This document shows, piece by piece, positions 47,254 to 56,606 of a stretch of 64,000 bases of DNA; the first letter of the stretch is position 1, and every line of letters starts with the position of its first letter. Under the pieces are notes generated by a model, which saw only the letters and a program-made list of their open reading frames with translations, had not been told where the DNA came from and searched no databases. This stretch comes from Bacillus marasmi. Its GTDB lineage: Bacteria > Bacillota > Bacilli > Bacillales > Cytobacillaceae. The DNA lies in assembly GCF_902168435.1 (NCBI RefSeq), contig NZ_LR656166.1, forward strand, positions 62,001 through 126,000. The letters run 5' to 3'. The position numbers and the translations under genes are program-made.

Positions 47254-47841
47254 ATGATGAAGAAAAACAAAGTAAGAGGATTAGTTTCAATTGCCATGCT
47301 GAGCAGTATCGCGTACATTTTAATGTTCCTAAATTTTCCGGTACCACCTTTTCCAGCATTTTTGAAAATTGATTTTAGTGATGTTCCTGCGTTGATTGGA
47401 GCAATCGTCCTTGGTCCTATGGCCGGCGTCTTAATCGAATTAATGAAAAACGTATTGGATTATTTTATTAAAGGTAGTGAAACCGGCGTTCCTGTTGGTC
47501 ATATTGCTAATTTCTTAGCCGGAATTTTATATATTTTACCAACTTATTATGTTTATAATAAGCTAAAGTCGAAAAAGGGCATGACAGTTGCGCTCGTACT
47601 AGGAACAACGATTATGGCAGTTGTGATGAGTGTCTTAAACTATTTAATTATTTTACCAGCTTACACATTCTTCCTTAACATGCCAGCAATGAGTGGCCCA
47701 GAAGTGAAAGAGTATATCGTGGCCGGAATTCTGCCATTTAACTTAATTAAAGGCGTTGCGATGTCCGTTCTATTCATGATTCTCTTTACAAAGTTAGGAA
47801 CTTGGTTGAACAAGCAAGCAGCAAGCTTCCGTTTGAACTAA
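47254..47841 (+). CDS. ribU: Riboflavin ECF transporter S component RibU
   Basis: A 195-residue membrane protein with about six helices that binds riboflavin and works with the general ECF energising module encoded elsewhere. Family segments are IAYILMFLNFPVPPFPAFLKIDFSDVPALIG, GVLIELMKNVLDYFI and GVPVGHIANFLAG. ATG 47254 follows GGAGGAG; the frame extends upstream into the leader but without support. Control by the FMN riboswitch upstream confirms the substrate. Length fits B. subtilis RibU (190). Confidence 0.95.
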   Translation: MMKKNKVRGLVSIAMLSSIAYILMFLNFPVPPFPAFLKIDFSDVPALIGAIVLGPMAGVLIELMKNVLDYFIKGSETGVPVGHIANFLAGILYILPTYYVYNKLKSKKGMTVALVLGTTIMAVVMSVLNYLIILPAYTFFLNMPAMSGPEVKEYIVAGILPFNLIKGVAMSVLFMILFTKLGTWLNKQAASFRLN

Positions 47842-47852
47842 AATAAAAAAGA

Positions 47853-47896
47853 ACGAGGCTGTCCCTAAGTTTAAACTTTTGGGACAGCCTCTTTTA
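47853..47896 (+). terminator. Terminator of ribU
   Basis: GAGGCTGTCCC pairs with GGGACAGCCTC around an AT-rich loop and is followed by T's. Confidence 0.88.
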
Positions 47897-47904
47897 TGTT
47901 TTTT

Positions 47905-48090
47905 TCCGGACACTGAGTCCACTATTAAGATAAAAAAGGCCGATTTGAACATATTTCCGGACATTGAGAATGTTATTTGTTATAAAAATCATGATAATAA
48001 CGATCATCAAGCTAAATTAGGGATTACATGTCCGATAAGATAAGAAAATCGTAATTTTTAACAAAATAGCGGTATGTATGTCCACCTAAT
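47905..48090. repeat. 'CGGACA' repeat remnant, locus 3
   Basis: CCGGACACTGAG and CCGGACATTGAG on the left, with AATTAGGGATTACATGTCCG on the right, repeat the inverted-end pattern of the clusters at 10.6 and 43.3 kb in a more diverged form. No frame is present. Confidence 0.5.
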
Positions 48091-48107
48091 CACGCCTCTG
48101 ATTCACC

Positions 48108-49679
48108 CTATTCCACAAGAATATGCTCCATGCCTTTTCCAATCTCTATCGGCTTTCCGATGCTATCATCTGCGGTAGCTTTGTATATTTCTACAAAATC
48201 AGCACGGTTTTTCCCTCCAAATACCTTTATTCCGGGTCCAGCATTAAGAAAATTCCTCATCACAATCTGATTCAATACGATATTTCTAGCTCGATACTGA
48301 ATCGCACATAGCGGGTTTCCCTGAAAATCAGAGGTTGAGTCACCTACAATCGACATCCTATTAATTACCACATTTCGATAAGCGGAAATAACTAATGCTC
48401 GAGGTGTAGAATCTTTATATAAATGGGAATAGCATGGTGCAATTGACACAAGCTGTGTCGCGAGAATATTAAATGCCGATTTTGATTGGGCATCATCATG
48501 CTTGTGATGTCCTATATGCCTAAAATTGTATGAACGGTTATCATGAACTGAAATATGCCCGACAATTTGCACATTAGATGCAGCCGAGGAGTTTCCATGA
48601 GCTTTGATTTCCACTCCACCAAAACAACGAGCAGTAGAGTTGTGAACGAGTAAAACATTTCGGGAACCATCATCAATTTCTATACCGTTTGAGTTGGAAA
48701 AGCCCTTCTGATGAGCGCGGCCGCTAGGGTCACACATATGACAATGTGAAATGTATAGGTAATCACTATGATGTGTGGTGATTCCATCGTCACCAAATCC
48801 ATATCCGGTTAAACCGTCAAGCCAAACGTAGCTGCTGCTGCCACGAGCGCGATAGCCATCGCCACCGTAATTATACTTAGTGGCTGAAATATCAAAGCAA
48901 TGCAAACCAGGATTGATAGCCTCTACATCCTTGACCCAGCCATAGGTGACATTCGCGAAAGTGAGGCAGCTTGAAGCATTGCCGCCTGAGTTTGTTTTTT
49001 CGCTAGAATCAAGTCTTTCAACATTCCAATCCAAACTCATACAGCCAACATAGATATGATGATTCCCAAGCCATTGCTGCGTATTCGTAATGAGCTGCGT
49101 TGCTTTTGGGGAAGAATCGTGTAGCTTTATGGTCGTCACACCTTTACCAGCACCAACCAATATCGTCCAGGAGGGAAGCTGTATGCTTTTCACGCTGAAA
49201 ATTCCTTCTGGTACGATTACTTTTACTCGTCCTTTTCCAATTGCTTTTTTAAAAGCAGCTGTATTATCCGTTTTACCATCACCAATTGCGCCAAAATCAA
49301 CTACATTCACTTCTGCTTCGATTTTTCCTAATAAAGTTTGATACTCAGAATTCAAAGTATCCATCCAATCGGGAACGATTCTTCCTCGTTTGTCAATTTT
49401 GGTAGAAGTTCGTTCAAGAACAGCAGAAGGCTTAGCGTTAAGACGCCACAATCCCTCAGTGATTCGTTGTTTAATTGGAAGCGCGAATTCCGGTGATGGG
49501 GGGCTTTTCACTGGGGAAATAGAAACATTTTGGGAAGTAATTTTAGCGAAGAATTCTTCCGTTTCACACAAAGCTGTATCTAAATCAGAACAGTGATTAA
49601 AATATTGGCTAATAAGCTGTTCGTTATTTTCGGGGTTATGAGTTTTTGTTAACATTAACCCCTCATTCTCTTTAGGCAT
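48108..49679 (-). CDS. Parallel beta-helix protein, pectate lyase 3 / tailspike-like
   Basis: A 523-residue protein. From about residue 100 the classic start of the Pectate_lyase_3 family appears: VNVVDFGAIGDGKTDNTAAFKKAIG, then VKVIVPEGIFSVKSIQLPSWTILVGAGKGVTTIKL. Beta-helix rungs follow with Asn/His-rich turns (YGFGDDGITTHHSDYLYISHCHM, SNSNGIEIDDGSRNVLL). Such folds act as polysaccharide lyases, hydrolases or tailspikes. There is no signal peptide. The start at 49679 overlaps the stop of the DUF1992 gene (TAATG); an ATG at 49655 behind GAGGGG is an alternative. No phage genes lie nearby, so a phage origin is not supported. Confidence 0.82.
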   Translation of the reverse strand: MPKENEGLMLTKTHNPENNEQLISQYFNHCSDLDTALCETEEFFAKITSQNVSISPVKSPPSPEFALPIKQRITEGLWRLNAKPSAVLERTSTKIDKRGRIVPDWMDTLNSEYQTLLGKIEAEVNVVDFGAIGDGKTDNTAAFKKAIGKGRVKVIVPEGIFSVKSIQLPSWTILVGAGKGVTTIKLHDSSPKATQLITNTQQWLGNHHIYVGCMSLDWNVERLDSSEKTNSGGNASSCLTFANVTYGWVKDVEAINPGLHCFDISATKYNYGGDGYRARGSSSYVWLDGLTGYGFGDDGITTHHSDYLYISHCHMCDPSGRAHQKGFSNSNGIEIDDGSRNVLLVHNSTARCFGGVEIKAHGNSSAASNVQIVGHISVHDNRSYNFRHIGHHKHDDAQSKSAFNILATQLVSIAPCYSHLYKDSTPRALVISAYRNVVINRMSIVGDSTSDFQGNPLCAIQYRARNIVLNQIVMRNFLNAGPGIKVFGGKNRADFVEIYKATADDSIGKPIEIGKGMEHILVE

Positions 49680-50065
49680 TATTTTTCTTCCTTCTTTTTA
49701 AATCGTTCTAATACTCGCTCTTTATAGTAGGCAGATGCAGGGCTAGCCATCGTTCTCCGCTTTTTTAGCAAGGCATCAAGGCGCAATTGTTTTTCGCTTT
49801 TTTCTTGTTTAAGCCGGTCTCTGTCCGCATCGTCCTGACTGGCATCAATAAGCTGATCGATGGTCATCAGTTCTTGTCTCAATGCATCATATTCCTCAAT
49901 CATATTTGCATTTTTTAAAAGTGAATAAGCCATCCGAAGCTCTTCTGGAATATGGGAATGATCATCCAATTTCAAAGGTTTACCTATACCGGGCAGATTG
50001 TCAAATTCCCCATTTTCCATAGCGCGGCGAATTTTATCTTGTGCAATTATTGAAAACATATCCAT
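49679..50065 (-). CDS. DUF1992 (DnaJ-homologue subfamily C28-like) protein
   Basis: A 128-residue protein with the whole DUF1992 domain in its first 75 residues: MFSIIAQDKIRRAMENGEFDNLPGIGKPL and HIPEELRMAYSLLKNANM. The rest is a charged coiled coil (DRDRLKQEKSEKQLRLDALLKKRR) with a Lys/Glu tail. The function is not established despite the DnaJ name; no J domain is present. AAGGAG lies ahead of the ATG. Its stop overlaps the next start, so the beta-helix gene is coupled to it. Confidence 0.85.
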   Translation of the reverse strand: MDMFSIIAQDKIRRAMENGEFDNLPGIGKPLKLDDHSHIPEELRMAYSLLKNANMIEEYDALRQELMTIDQLIDASQDDADRDRLKQEKSEKQLRLDALLKKRRTMASPASAYYKERVLERFKKKEEK

Positions 50066-50232
50066 AAATCACCAACTCCTTCCTATAGTATAACGATTCT
50101 GAGTATTTTTTGCTCCATTGATGAGGGGATTACCTATTAAAATATCCGATAATGGTTAAATTGATTAATATTGATTCGCTCATCGAGCTTGATAAGAACC
50201 GATTTGAAAAATGCCATTACATGGAGGTTACT

Positions 50233-50751
50233 ATGAATGAAGTAGAAATGATTTTAACTATTATCGTCATAAATATTACATACGTTTCCCTTTTTACAAT
50301 ACGTCTTTTGTTTGTCATGAAGGGACAGAATATTTTAGCTTCGATCATCAGTGTTTTTGAAGTTGCCATTTATCTTATTGGGTTGAACATCGTTTTGGAT
50401 AATATCGATAAAATACAGAACTTAGTTGCCTATTGCCTTGGTTGGGGGAGCGGTGTATATCTTGGAAGTAAGATTGAGCAGTGGCTAGCATTGGGTTACG
50501 TGACGATACAAATTGTTATAGATAAAAATGATGTTGAGGTTCCATTTATATTAAGGGAAAAGGGATTTGGTGTCACGAGCTGGGAAGCTGAGGGTAGAGA
50601 TGGAAATCGCTTGGTGATGCAAGTATTGGCTAAGCGAAGCAATGAAAAGAGATTACTAAAGATTATTGAAAATAGGGTACCAAAAGCATTCGTCGTCTCG
50701 TATGAACCAAGATATTTCCGAGGTGGATTCTGGACAAAAAAATTACTGTAA
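50233..50751 (+). CDS. UPF0316/YebE-type membrane protein with DUF2179 domain
   Basis: A 172-residue protein. Three hydrophobic helices (about residues 5-25, 35-55 and 60-80) include YVSLFTIRLLFVMKGQ and GWGSGVYLGSKIEQWLALG. A C-terminal cytosolic DUF2179 domain (KGFGVTSWEAEGRDGNRLVMQVLAKR) follows. GGAGG lies just before ATG 50233; the frame is open 81 bases upstream but that part lacks a site and is not conserved in style. Function is unknown; DUF2179 is thought to bind small ligands. Confidence 0.87.
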   Translation: MNEVEMILTIIVINITYVSLFTIRLLFVMKGQNILASIISVFEVAIYLIGLNIVLDNIDKIQNLVAYCLGWGSGVYLGSKIEQWLALGYVTIQIVIDKNDVEVPFILREKGFGVTSWEAEGRDGNRLVMQVLAKRSNEKRLLKIIENRVPKAFVVSYEPRYFRGGFWTKKLL

Positions 50752-50791
50752 GTGCAAAAACTTACCCTGATTAATGTGGAGATAAAAATGA

Positions 50792-50827
50792 TAAGGTGGT
50801 CTTTATCCAATCGACCGCCTTTTTTTA
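50792..50827 (+). terminator. Terminator of the UPF0316 gene
   Basis: AAGGTGGTC pairs with GACCGCCTT (one G-T pair), then T7. Confidence 0.85.
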
Positions 50828-50901
50828 GAGGAAATGAGGCAAATATATCGTCTATCGGTTATGGTATTATGTTGATGTAACTTATGATGGGGGAGAACAA
50901 G

Positions 50902-51603
50902 ATGTATAAAATTGCCTTAGTTGAAGATGATCCCGAATTAAGATTAATCATCTCTAAAATGTTGCTGCGATATCAATATGAGGTGGTTGTGATAAAGGAA
51001 TTCAATAACGTAGTCGAGCAGCTAATCGAAATTAGTCCAGATGTGATTCTTCTCGATATTAATCTACCGTATTTAGACGGTTTTCATGTTTGCAGAGCAA
51101 TGAGGAAGAAAAGCAGTGTCCCAATTATTATAACGTCAGCTCGAAGTACCGATGCGGATCAAATACTAGGAGTGGAGTTAGGGGCAGATGATTATGTGGT
51201 TAAGCCCTTTAGCGTTGAAGTGCTTCAGTCAAAAATCAAAGCCTGTATCCGTAGAGCCTATGGCAGCTTTCAGACAGAAAAAACCAATCAAATTATCGGT
51301 GATTTTCAGCTAGATTTTAATACGTTTACTGTAACGTATCAGAACAAGCGAAATGAACTGACGAAAAATGAGTTTAAGATATTAAAGTATTTATCGGAAA
51401 GACCGAGTGTCATTGTGCCACGTGAAGATTTATTAACTGAGCTGTGGGATGATGTCGCGTTCGTTGATAACAATACCCTTAATGTTAACATTTCTAGAAT
51501 AAAAACGAAGCTGGCTGTCATCGGCCTTAATGAAGCTATTCACACAAAGAGGGGCTATGGTTATCAATTTGTCCCGTATTGGTTGGAGCTCCAAAATGAA
51601 TAG
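50902..51603 (+). CDS. Response regulator, BceR-like (OmpR family)
   Basis: A 233-residue regulator. The receiver has the acidic pair VEDDPEL, the phospho-acceptor Asp in VILLDINLPYLDGF (near residue 52), Thr/Ser in ITSARS and Lys in VVKPFS. The C-terminal winged helix (about 130-230) ends with IHTKRGYGYQFV. ATG 50902 follows GGGGGAG. The kinase gene overlaps its stop by eight bases, and a BceAB-type transporter follows, giving the standard antimicrobial-peptide sensing order. Confidence 0.93.
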   Translation: MYKIALVEDDPELRLIISKMLLRYQYEVVVIKEFNNVVEQLIEISPDVILLDINLPYLDGFHVCRAMRKKSSVPIIITSARSTDADQILGVELGADDYVVKPFSVEVLQSKIKACIRRAYGSFQTEKTNQIIGDFQLDFNTFTVTYQNKRNELTKNEFKILKYLSERPSVIVPREDLLTELWDDVAFVDNNTLNVNISRIKTKLAVIGLNEAIHTKRGYGYQFVPYWLELQNE

Positions 51604-52630
51604 ACGGATTTTCGTTGATTTTTTGAAGGATCAATTATTCTTTACACTAACATACTATGGTGGTGCTTCGCTTGTTATCGTTTTTTATACACTAGAAATA
51701 GGCGAAAAGCTGGAATACTTCTATCCGATTTTACTGGTAAGTTTCGTTTATCTTTTATTTATTTGTGAGCGGGCAGTTCGATATTGGCGATATTGCCACT
51801 TATTAGACAGTTTCCAAGCTGGAATTGGCGATAGAAAGCCTCGTGTTAATACCTTAACAAATGAACAACAGCGAGCGTTTGCCACGATTAGCAGATTAGA
51901 AAAAGAGGCCTTAACTAGTCTTAATGGGCTTGAGATGCAAAATGACCATAGACATAAGGTGATCTCACAAATTATCCATAATATTAAAACGCCGACATCA
52001 GTGATTGATTTACTAATCCAAAATAGTAAACAGGATGGTCAACTAACGATCGAGGTGCTTGAAAAAATAAATAAGGAAAATCGCCTAATTAATGAAAACC
52101 TCAATAGTGTACTAAGCTACTTACGTCTAGATTATTTTCAACAGGATTTTTCGATTGAGGAAACAAATCTAGTAAAAGAGCTCCGCGAAATGATTAATAA
52201 AAAGAAGGATCAGTTCATTCAAAATGGTGTATTTCCGAAGCTATGCGTTTCCGAGAAAAATGTATCAATTTTAACAGATAAAAAATGGAACAGATTACTA
52301 ATTGAACAAATCATTTCGAATGCGATAAAGTACACAGCCATACAAGAAAGTGAAAGAATCGTTAAGTTTCGGATTTGCCAAGAAGAGAATACGATTCAAT
52401 TAATCATTGAAGACAATGGTATAGGCATTTCACCTTATGAAATAAAAAGGGTATTTGAGCCATTTTTTACAGGTGAGAACGGTCGGAAGACGCGAAATGC
52501 CACCGGAATCGGTTTATTTATCGCAAAAAAAATCGCCGATTCGCTTCACCATAAGTTGTCGATATCCTCGATACAGGGAATGGGCACCACCGTGGCGATT
52601 ACATACCCAATGAAACATCATGATAACTAG
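51596..52630 (+). CDS. Intramembrane-sensing histidine kinase, BceS-like
   Basis: A 344-residue kinase with two close membrane helices (about residues 12-35 and 42-60) and almost no extracellular loop, typical of BceS-type kinases that sense through their ABC transporter. The phospho-acceptor box is SQIIHNIKTPTSVIDL (His near 121); N, G1 and G2 boxes are IISNAIKYT, DNGIGISPYEIKRVFEPFFTG and TGIGLFIAKKIA. ATG 51596 overlaps the end of the regulator gene. The longer upstream frame lies inside that gene and is spurious. Confidence 0.93.
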   Translation: MNRRIFVDFLKDQLFFTLTYYGGASLVIVFYTLEIGEKLEYFYPILLVSFVYLLFICERAVRYWRYCHLLDSFQAGIGDRKPRVNTLTNEQQRAFATISRLEKEALTSLNGLEMQNDHRHKVISQIIHNIKTPTSVIDLLIQNSKQDGQLTIEVLEKINKENRLINENLNSVLSYLRLDYFQQDFSIEETNLVKELREMINKKKDQFIQNGVFPKLCVSEKNVSILTDKKWNRLLIEQIISNAIKYTAIQESERIVKFRICQEENTIQLIIEDNGIGISPYEIKRVFEPFFTGENGRKTRNATGIGLFIAKKIADSLHHKLSISSIQGMGTTVAITYPMKHHDN

Positions 52631-52649
52631 TAAAAGACAATAGTTTTCC

Positions 52650-52663
52650 TTACAAAATTGTAA
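52650..52663. promoter_or_regulatory. BceR-type operator
   Basis: TTACAAAATTGTAA is a perfect palindrome of the TNACA-N4-TGTAA form known for BceR-like regulators. It sits just upstream of the transporter promoter; a half-site-like TTACTGTAA follows at 52666. Confidence 0.75.
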
Positions 52664-52684
52664 TGTTACTGTAAGTTAGCGTAA

Positions 52685-52713
52685 TTGTAACATCGTTCTT
52701 GCCTTACTATAAT
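52685..52713 (+). promoter_or_regulatory. Promoter of the BceAB-like operon
   Basis: TTGTAA at 52685-52690 and TATAAT at 52708-52713, 17 bases apart. The weak -35 beside a BceR-type palindrome fits an activator-dependent promoter. Confidence 0.7.
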
Positions 52714-52746
52714 AGCCTTACATTCAGAAACGTGTAGGAGGTAACC

Positions 52747-53511
52747 ATGAGTATCATTAAGGCAAGTAACATCAAAAAAGTATACGGCGGCGGTAAGGAT
52801 TTTGCCGAAACAATCGCCTTACATAATATTAATCTTGAACTTGAAGCAGGGGAGTTCACGGCGATTATGGGACCATCGGGGAGCGGGAAATCCTCATTGT
52901 TGAAAATATTAAGTGGTTTTGATCAAGCTACATCAGGAGATATTTTTATCGATGGGAAAAGTCTTGGTAGGATGACAGGGGACGAACTGTCCATATTTCG
53001 ACGTTCGCATATAGGTTATATTTTTCAAGAATTCAATCTGCTCGACAGCTTAACCATCCAAGAAAATATCATGCTACCGATGATCTTAAATCGGGAAAAG
53101 AACGCTGTGATGAACAAAAAGGCCGAACAATTGATGGAGCTCTTAAACATTACTAGTTTGAAAAATAAATATCCCTATCAGGTGTCAGGAGGACAGCAAC
53201 AACGCACCGCAGTTTGCCGAGCGTTGATCAATGACACTTCAGTCATTTTTGCTGACGAGCCAACCGGGAACTTGGATTCAAAATCCTCAAAGGCTGTTTT
53301 AGAATGCTTGAAAAAGACGAGCGAACAACTTGGTACGACAATATTGTTGGTCACTCATGACCCGTTTGCTGCGAGCTACAGTGATAAAGTTTTGTTTTTA
53401 AAGGACGGTGTCATCCGGACACAACTTTACAAAAAGGAATCACAAGATTTGTTTGCTAAGCAGATTCTCGATCATTTGGCGCTGCTGGAGGAAGATGATT
53501 ATGACCTATAA
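52747..53511 (+). CDS. ABC transporter ATPase, BceA-like
   Basis: A 254-residue ATPase of the peptide-resistance type. Walker A GPSGSGKSS (near residue 39), Q-loop FQEFNLLDSL, signature VSGGQQQRTAVCRAL and Walker B VIFADEPTGNLDSK are present. AGGAGG precedes the ATG. Its stop overlaps the permease start by eleven bases. With the permease it removes or inactivates bacitracin-, nisin- or lantibiotic-like peptides and signals their presence to the kinase. The specific peptide cannot be told. Confidence 0.93.
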   Translation: MSIIKASNIKKVYGGGKDFAETIALHNINLELEAGEFTAIMGPSGSGKSSLLKILSGFDQATSGDIFIDGKSLGRMTGDELSIFRRSHIGYIFQEFNLLDSLTIQENIMLPMILNREKNAVMNKKAEQLMELLNITSLKNKYPYQVSGGQQQRTAVCRALINDTSVIFADEPTGNLDSKSSKAVLECLKKTSEQLGTTILLVTHDPFAASYSDKVLFLKDGVIRTQLYKKESQDLFAKQILDHLALLEEDDYDL

Positions 53512-55492
53512 TCAATTCATCTTCAAATCGATGCTGTTTAATTATCGAAAATACTTAGGCTATTTTTTCTGTGTCACTTTTTCGATGACCGTATTTTTCC
53601 TGTTTTCAGCGATTTGGTTTGTCCCTGATTTTTCAGAGCAAGCTTCATCCGGGACAAGACAAATTGTCCAAATTGGTGGTATTATTTCGGTTATTTTTTC
53701 GTTGTTTTTAATTACTTATTCTTATCAACACTTTTTCAAAAGTCGCACAAAGGAAGTGGGGATATTGCTCTCGTACGGCATGCTCCATCGCGACTTAAAG
53801 CAAATGATAACATTAGAGAATACGGTAGTTTTTCTTTTATCATTGATATTTGCTTATATTTGTGGCGGGATTTTTTCGAGGCTATTTTTCATTTTAACTA
53901 CAGCGATATTAGGTCTTGATGAGATTAGCTTTTCACTCACCTACAAGAGCTTTGTTTATACAGCGCTCATGTTTCTACCTCTTTATTTGCTTATTGTCTT
54001 GATGACGATAGTAAAAATCAAGAAGGTTAGTCTGACGTCGTTGCTCAAAGAAAGTCAAGTCGTGGAAATGAAGCAAAAAGGGAACAAGCTTATAGCAGTT
54101 ATTGGCTTTGTGATTATGGTAGGTTCATTAGTGTTTTTGTATGATTACACTAGTGATTTTGCTAATGTGGCCTCAATGAAGAAGGCCATTTTAGTGTCGC
54201 TCCTGTTTTGCGTTTTCGGAATGTATCTTTTCCTCAGTCATTTAATCAGTCTTTTATACCGTTATTGGAATAATCGTAAGTCAGTATTTCTGCGAAATAT
54301 TTTGCCTTTGTCTGAATTTGCCAATCGGTTTTCGCAAAATCGTTCGATTATGTTTATGGTCAGTATGCTTTGTATGGGTATTGTGTTTTTTTCGACGCTC
54401 TCCTACACGCTTTATCAGCAAAGCCCTGCTCTTGCCGATGAGGAACAATGGTTTGATGTGATTGTTAAGGATATTGAGGCTGTTGGATTAACAAATATGA
54501 TGGATATTGAAAAAATTACAAAGAAATCGATGGTAAAGCCTTCGGAAAAACATAAATTACACGTGGTTTATGTGGAAGCGCCAGAGATAAACCATACATC
54601 ATGGCGCACGAATAAAACAGTAATGACAAGTTCGGTTTCAGAATTTAATAAGATATTTTCTGCTCGCTTTAAAGTTGCGACTGGCGCAGCCATTGTTGTC
54701 GATTTTAATCAATCGGGTGAAGGGGATATCAAGTATTTTAGCAAAAATATTACCTTAATAAGTGATGATGAAGCTTATCAGTTTGTGCATCAAAAAACGG
54801 TGCAAAAAAAGCTGTTTGATCGCTACGTCTTTGCCCAGCCCGTCTTAGTAATCTTAAACGATGAGGATTATAAGGATTTATCCGCTACTGTCACACCTGC
54901 TTCAGTTGGTAGTATTGAAATGTTTAAGTTTAACAATTGGCACCAAAGTGGTGATTTTGTTGCAGGCTTGCAGGAGGAAATGGAAGCCGCACAGTCTAAG
55001 TTGACTGATAGTGAGAAGCTTGCTGTTAAATCGATTACGGAGCAACAGATTATGCCGTTTGCTGTTCATTCGAAGTATGATCGATATGTTCATATGAAAC
55101 AGGTTGCCGGCTTTGCTCTATTTATCATGTCTTTTATCAGTGTGTTATTCTTGTTGACCGTTTGCGTTGTGCTTTACTTCAAGATTTTTACGGATCAAGA
55201 AGGGGACATTCGCAAAGTTCAACTGCTGCACACGATCGGTATTACGACCGGAGAAGTTAAGAGCTACTTGTATAGTAAAATTAAACTTGTGATGGTCCTG
55301 CCAACCATGCTTGGGGGCTTGATGGGCTTAGTGTTAACAGTAGCCATCAATATGCAAAATGTAACAGAGATGGAAATGGCAAATAGTACGATTTTTTCCA
55401 ATGGCTTAAAGATTTGTGCGTTATTATTGCTTTTTTTCGTCGTATATTATCAATGGCTAAAATTGAAATATCGCCGCGCTATTGTAGGATAG
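53501..55492 (+). CDS. ABC transporter permease, BceB-like
   Basis: A 663-residue permease with about ten helices. A large extracellular domain of some 210 residues lies between helices 7 and 8 (about 310-520), the hallmark of BceB-type transporters and the part that fixes peptide specificity. FtsX-like segments are FFKSRTKEVGILLSYGMLHRDLK near residue 75 and KVQLLHTIGITTGEVKSYL near 575. GGAGGAAG lies seven bases before ATG 53501. A longer frame inside bceA is an artefact. Confidence 0.92.
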   Translation: MTYNQFIFKSMLFNYRKYLGYFFCVTFSMTVFFLFSAIWFVPDFSEQASSGTRQIVQIGGIISVIFSLFLITYSYQHFFKSRTKEVGILLSYGMLHRDLKQMITLENTVVFLLSLIFAYICGGIFSRLFFILTTAILGLDEISFSLTYKSFVYTALMFLPLYLLIVLMTIVKIKKVSLTSLLKESQVVEMKQKGNKLIAVIGFVIMVGSLVFLYDYTSDFANVASMKKAILVSLLFCVFGMYLFLSHLISLLYRYWNNRKSVFLRNILPLSEFANRFSQNRSIMFMVSMLCMGIVFFSTLSYTLYQQSPALADEEQWFDVIVKDIEAVGLTNMMDIEKITKKSMVKPSEKHKLHVVYVEAPEINHTSWRTNKTVMTSSVSEFNKIFSARFKVATGAAIVVDFNQSGEGDIKYFSKNITLISDDEAYQFVHQKTVQKKLFDRYVFAQPVLVILNDEDYKDLSATVTPASVGSIEMFKFNNWHQSGDFVAGLQEEMEAAQSKLTDSEKLAVKSITEQQIMPFAVHSKYDRYVHMKQVAGFALFIMSFISVLFLLTVCVVLYFKIFTDQEGDIRKVQLLHTIGITTGEVKSYLYSKIKLVMVLPTMLGGLMGLVLTVAINMQNVTEMEMANSTIFSNGLKICALLLLFFVVYYQWLKLKYRRAIVG

Positions 55493-55504
55493 AAGTGGAG
55501 CTTA

Positions 55505-55538
55505 GAGCTTAGGACTAAAAACGGTCCTAAGCTTTTTC
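55505..55538 (+). terminator. Terminator of the bceAB-like operon
   Basis: AGCTTAGGAC pairs with GTCCTAAGCT and ends in T5. Confidence 0.85.
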
Positions 55539-55613
55539 GTTACTTCGTGTATTAAAAATATGATGGAGGAAAATTTAAAAGGGTTAAGATTCGTGTCGAA
55601 AGGGTTTGAAGTG

Positions 55614-56570
55614 ATGAGAATTCGGTTTGGCTATGTAGCAAATGCCTTAGGTTTATGGGACGCTAGTCCTTCGAAATCATTAACCTTTGCAAGATATTCC
55701 ACACTTTCTGAGGATGAACGATTAAATAAACTACATGAGGTCACAAAGGATAATCTTGAGCACACAAAGCGGATTCTCCATTATAACATTGCACACGAAA
55801 TCCAATTGTATCGATTCTCAAGCTCGCTCGTGCCTTTAGCGACTCATCCCGAAGTAGCTTGGGATTTTGTGACGCCATTTAAGGCAGAGTGGGCGGAGCT
55901 CGGAAGGCTTGTTACGGAATTTGGGATTCGTCCAAGCTTTCATCCTAATCAGTTTACTCTTTTTACCAGTCCTCGTCATGATGTGACGAATAACGCTATA
56001 AAGGATATGGAGTTTCATTTTCGAATGCTTGAAGCAATGGGTGTTGTCGATCATGCCGTAATCAATATCCATATAGGTGGAGCTTATGGTGATAAAAATG
56101 AGACATTATTGCGTTTTCATCAAAATATTGCCGGGCTACCAAAACAGATTAAACAGATCACATCACTTGAAAATGATGATAAAACGTATAATGTAAAGGA
56201 AACATTAGTGGCATGCGAACAGGAAGGGATGCGGATGGTGCTTGACTATCATCACCATCTCGCAAATCTTTCCGAAGAGGAGCTTGATGCTTCTTTATTG
56301 GAGAGGATATTTATGACATGGCAACGGTCAGGACTTGTGCCTAAAGTGCATATTTCTTCACCTAAGTCAGAATCCGCGTTCCGGTCACATGCGGATTTTG
56401 TGGATTTGGAATTTGTGCTACCTTTTTTGAAAACGGCTAAAGCGCTAAATCAAGATTTTGACATTATGATTGAAGCGAAGCAGAAGAATCTAGCGATGCA
56501 CAAACTTGTTGAAGATATTTCATCGATTCGGGGCGTGAAAAGGATTGGTAGCTCAGAGGTGGAATGGTAG
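55614..56570 (+). CDS. uvsE: UV damage endonuclease UvsE (copy 1)
   Basis: A 318-residue TIM-barrel nuclease that nicks DNA 5' of UV photoproducts and some abasic sites. The N-terminus MRIRFGYVANALGLWDASPSK fixes the family. Metal-ligand segments are RPSFHPNQFTLF, INIHIGGAYGDK, TSLENDDKTY, VLDYHHHL, KVHISSPK and IMIEAKQKN. ATG 55614 gives the usual start; the frame opens 54 bases earlier at another ATG. A second, diverged uvsE lies convergently 550 bases away. Spore-formers carry UvsE for UV tolerance. Confidence 0.93.
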   Translation: MRIRFGYVANALGLWDASPSKSLTFARYSTLSEDERLNKLHEVTKDNLEHTKRILHYNIAHEIQLYRFSSSLVPLATHPEVAWDFVTPFKAEWAELGRLVTEFGIRPSFHPNQFTLFTSPRHDVTNNAIKDMEFHFRMLEAMGVVDHAVINIHIGGAYGDKNETLLRFHQNIAGLPKQIKQITSLENDDKTYNVKETLVACEQEGMRMVLDYHHHLANLSEEELDASLLERIFMTWQRSGLVPKVHISSPKSESAFRSHADFVDLEFVLPFLKTAKALNQDFDIMIEAKQKNLAMHKLVEDISSIRGVKRIGSSEVEW

Positions 56571-56606
56571 GTCTATGTAAAAATTCAAATACAAATTTCT
56601 AGTTGG

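Noticed and set aside
48108-50065. Prophage remnant around the tailspike-like gene
   Set aside because: No capsid, terminase, portal, holin or integrase genes lie near; neighbours are ordinary chromosomal genes.
53408-53500. Longer N-terminus for the BceB-like permease
   Set aside because: That stretch is the bceA coding region in another frame; GGAGGAAG points to ATG 53501.
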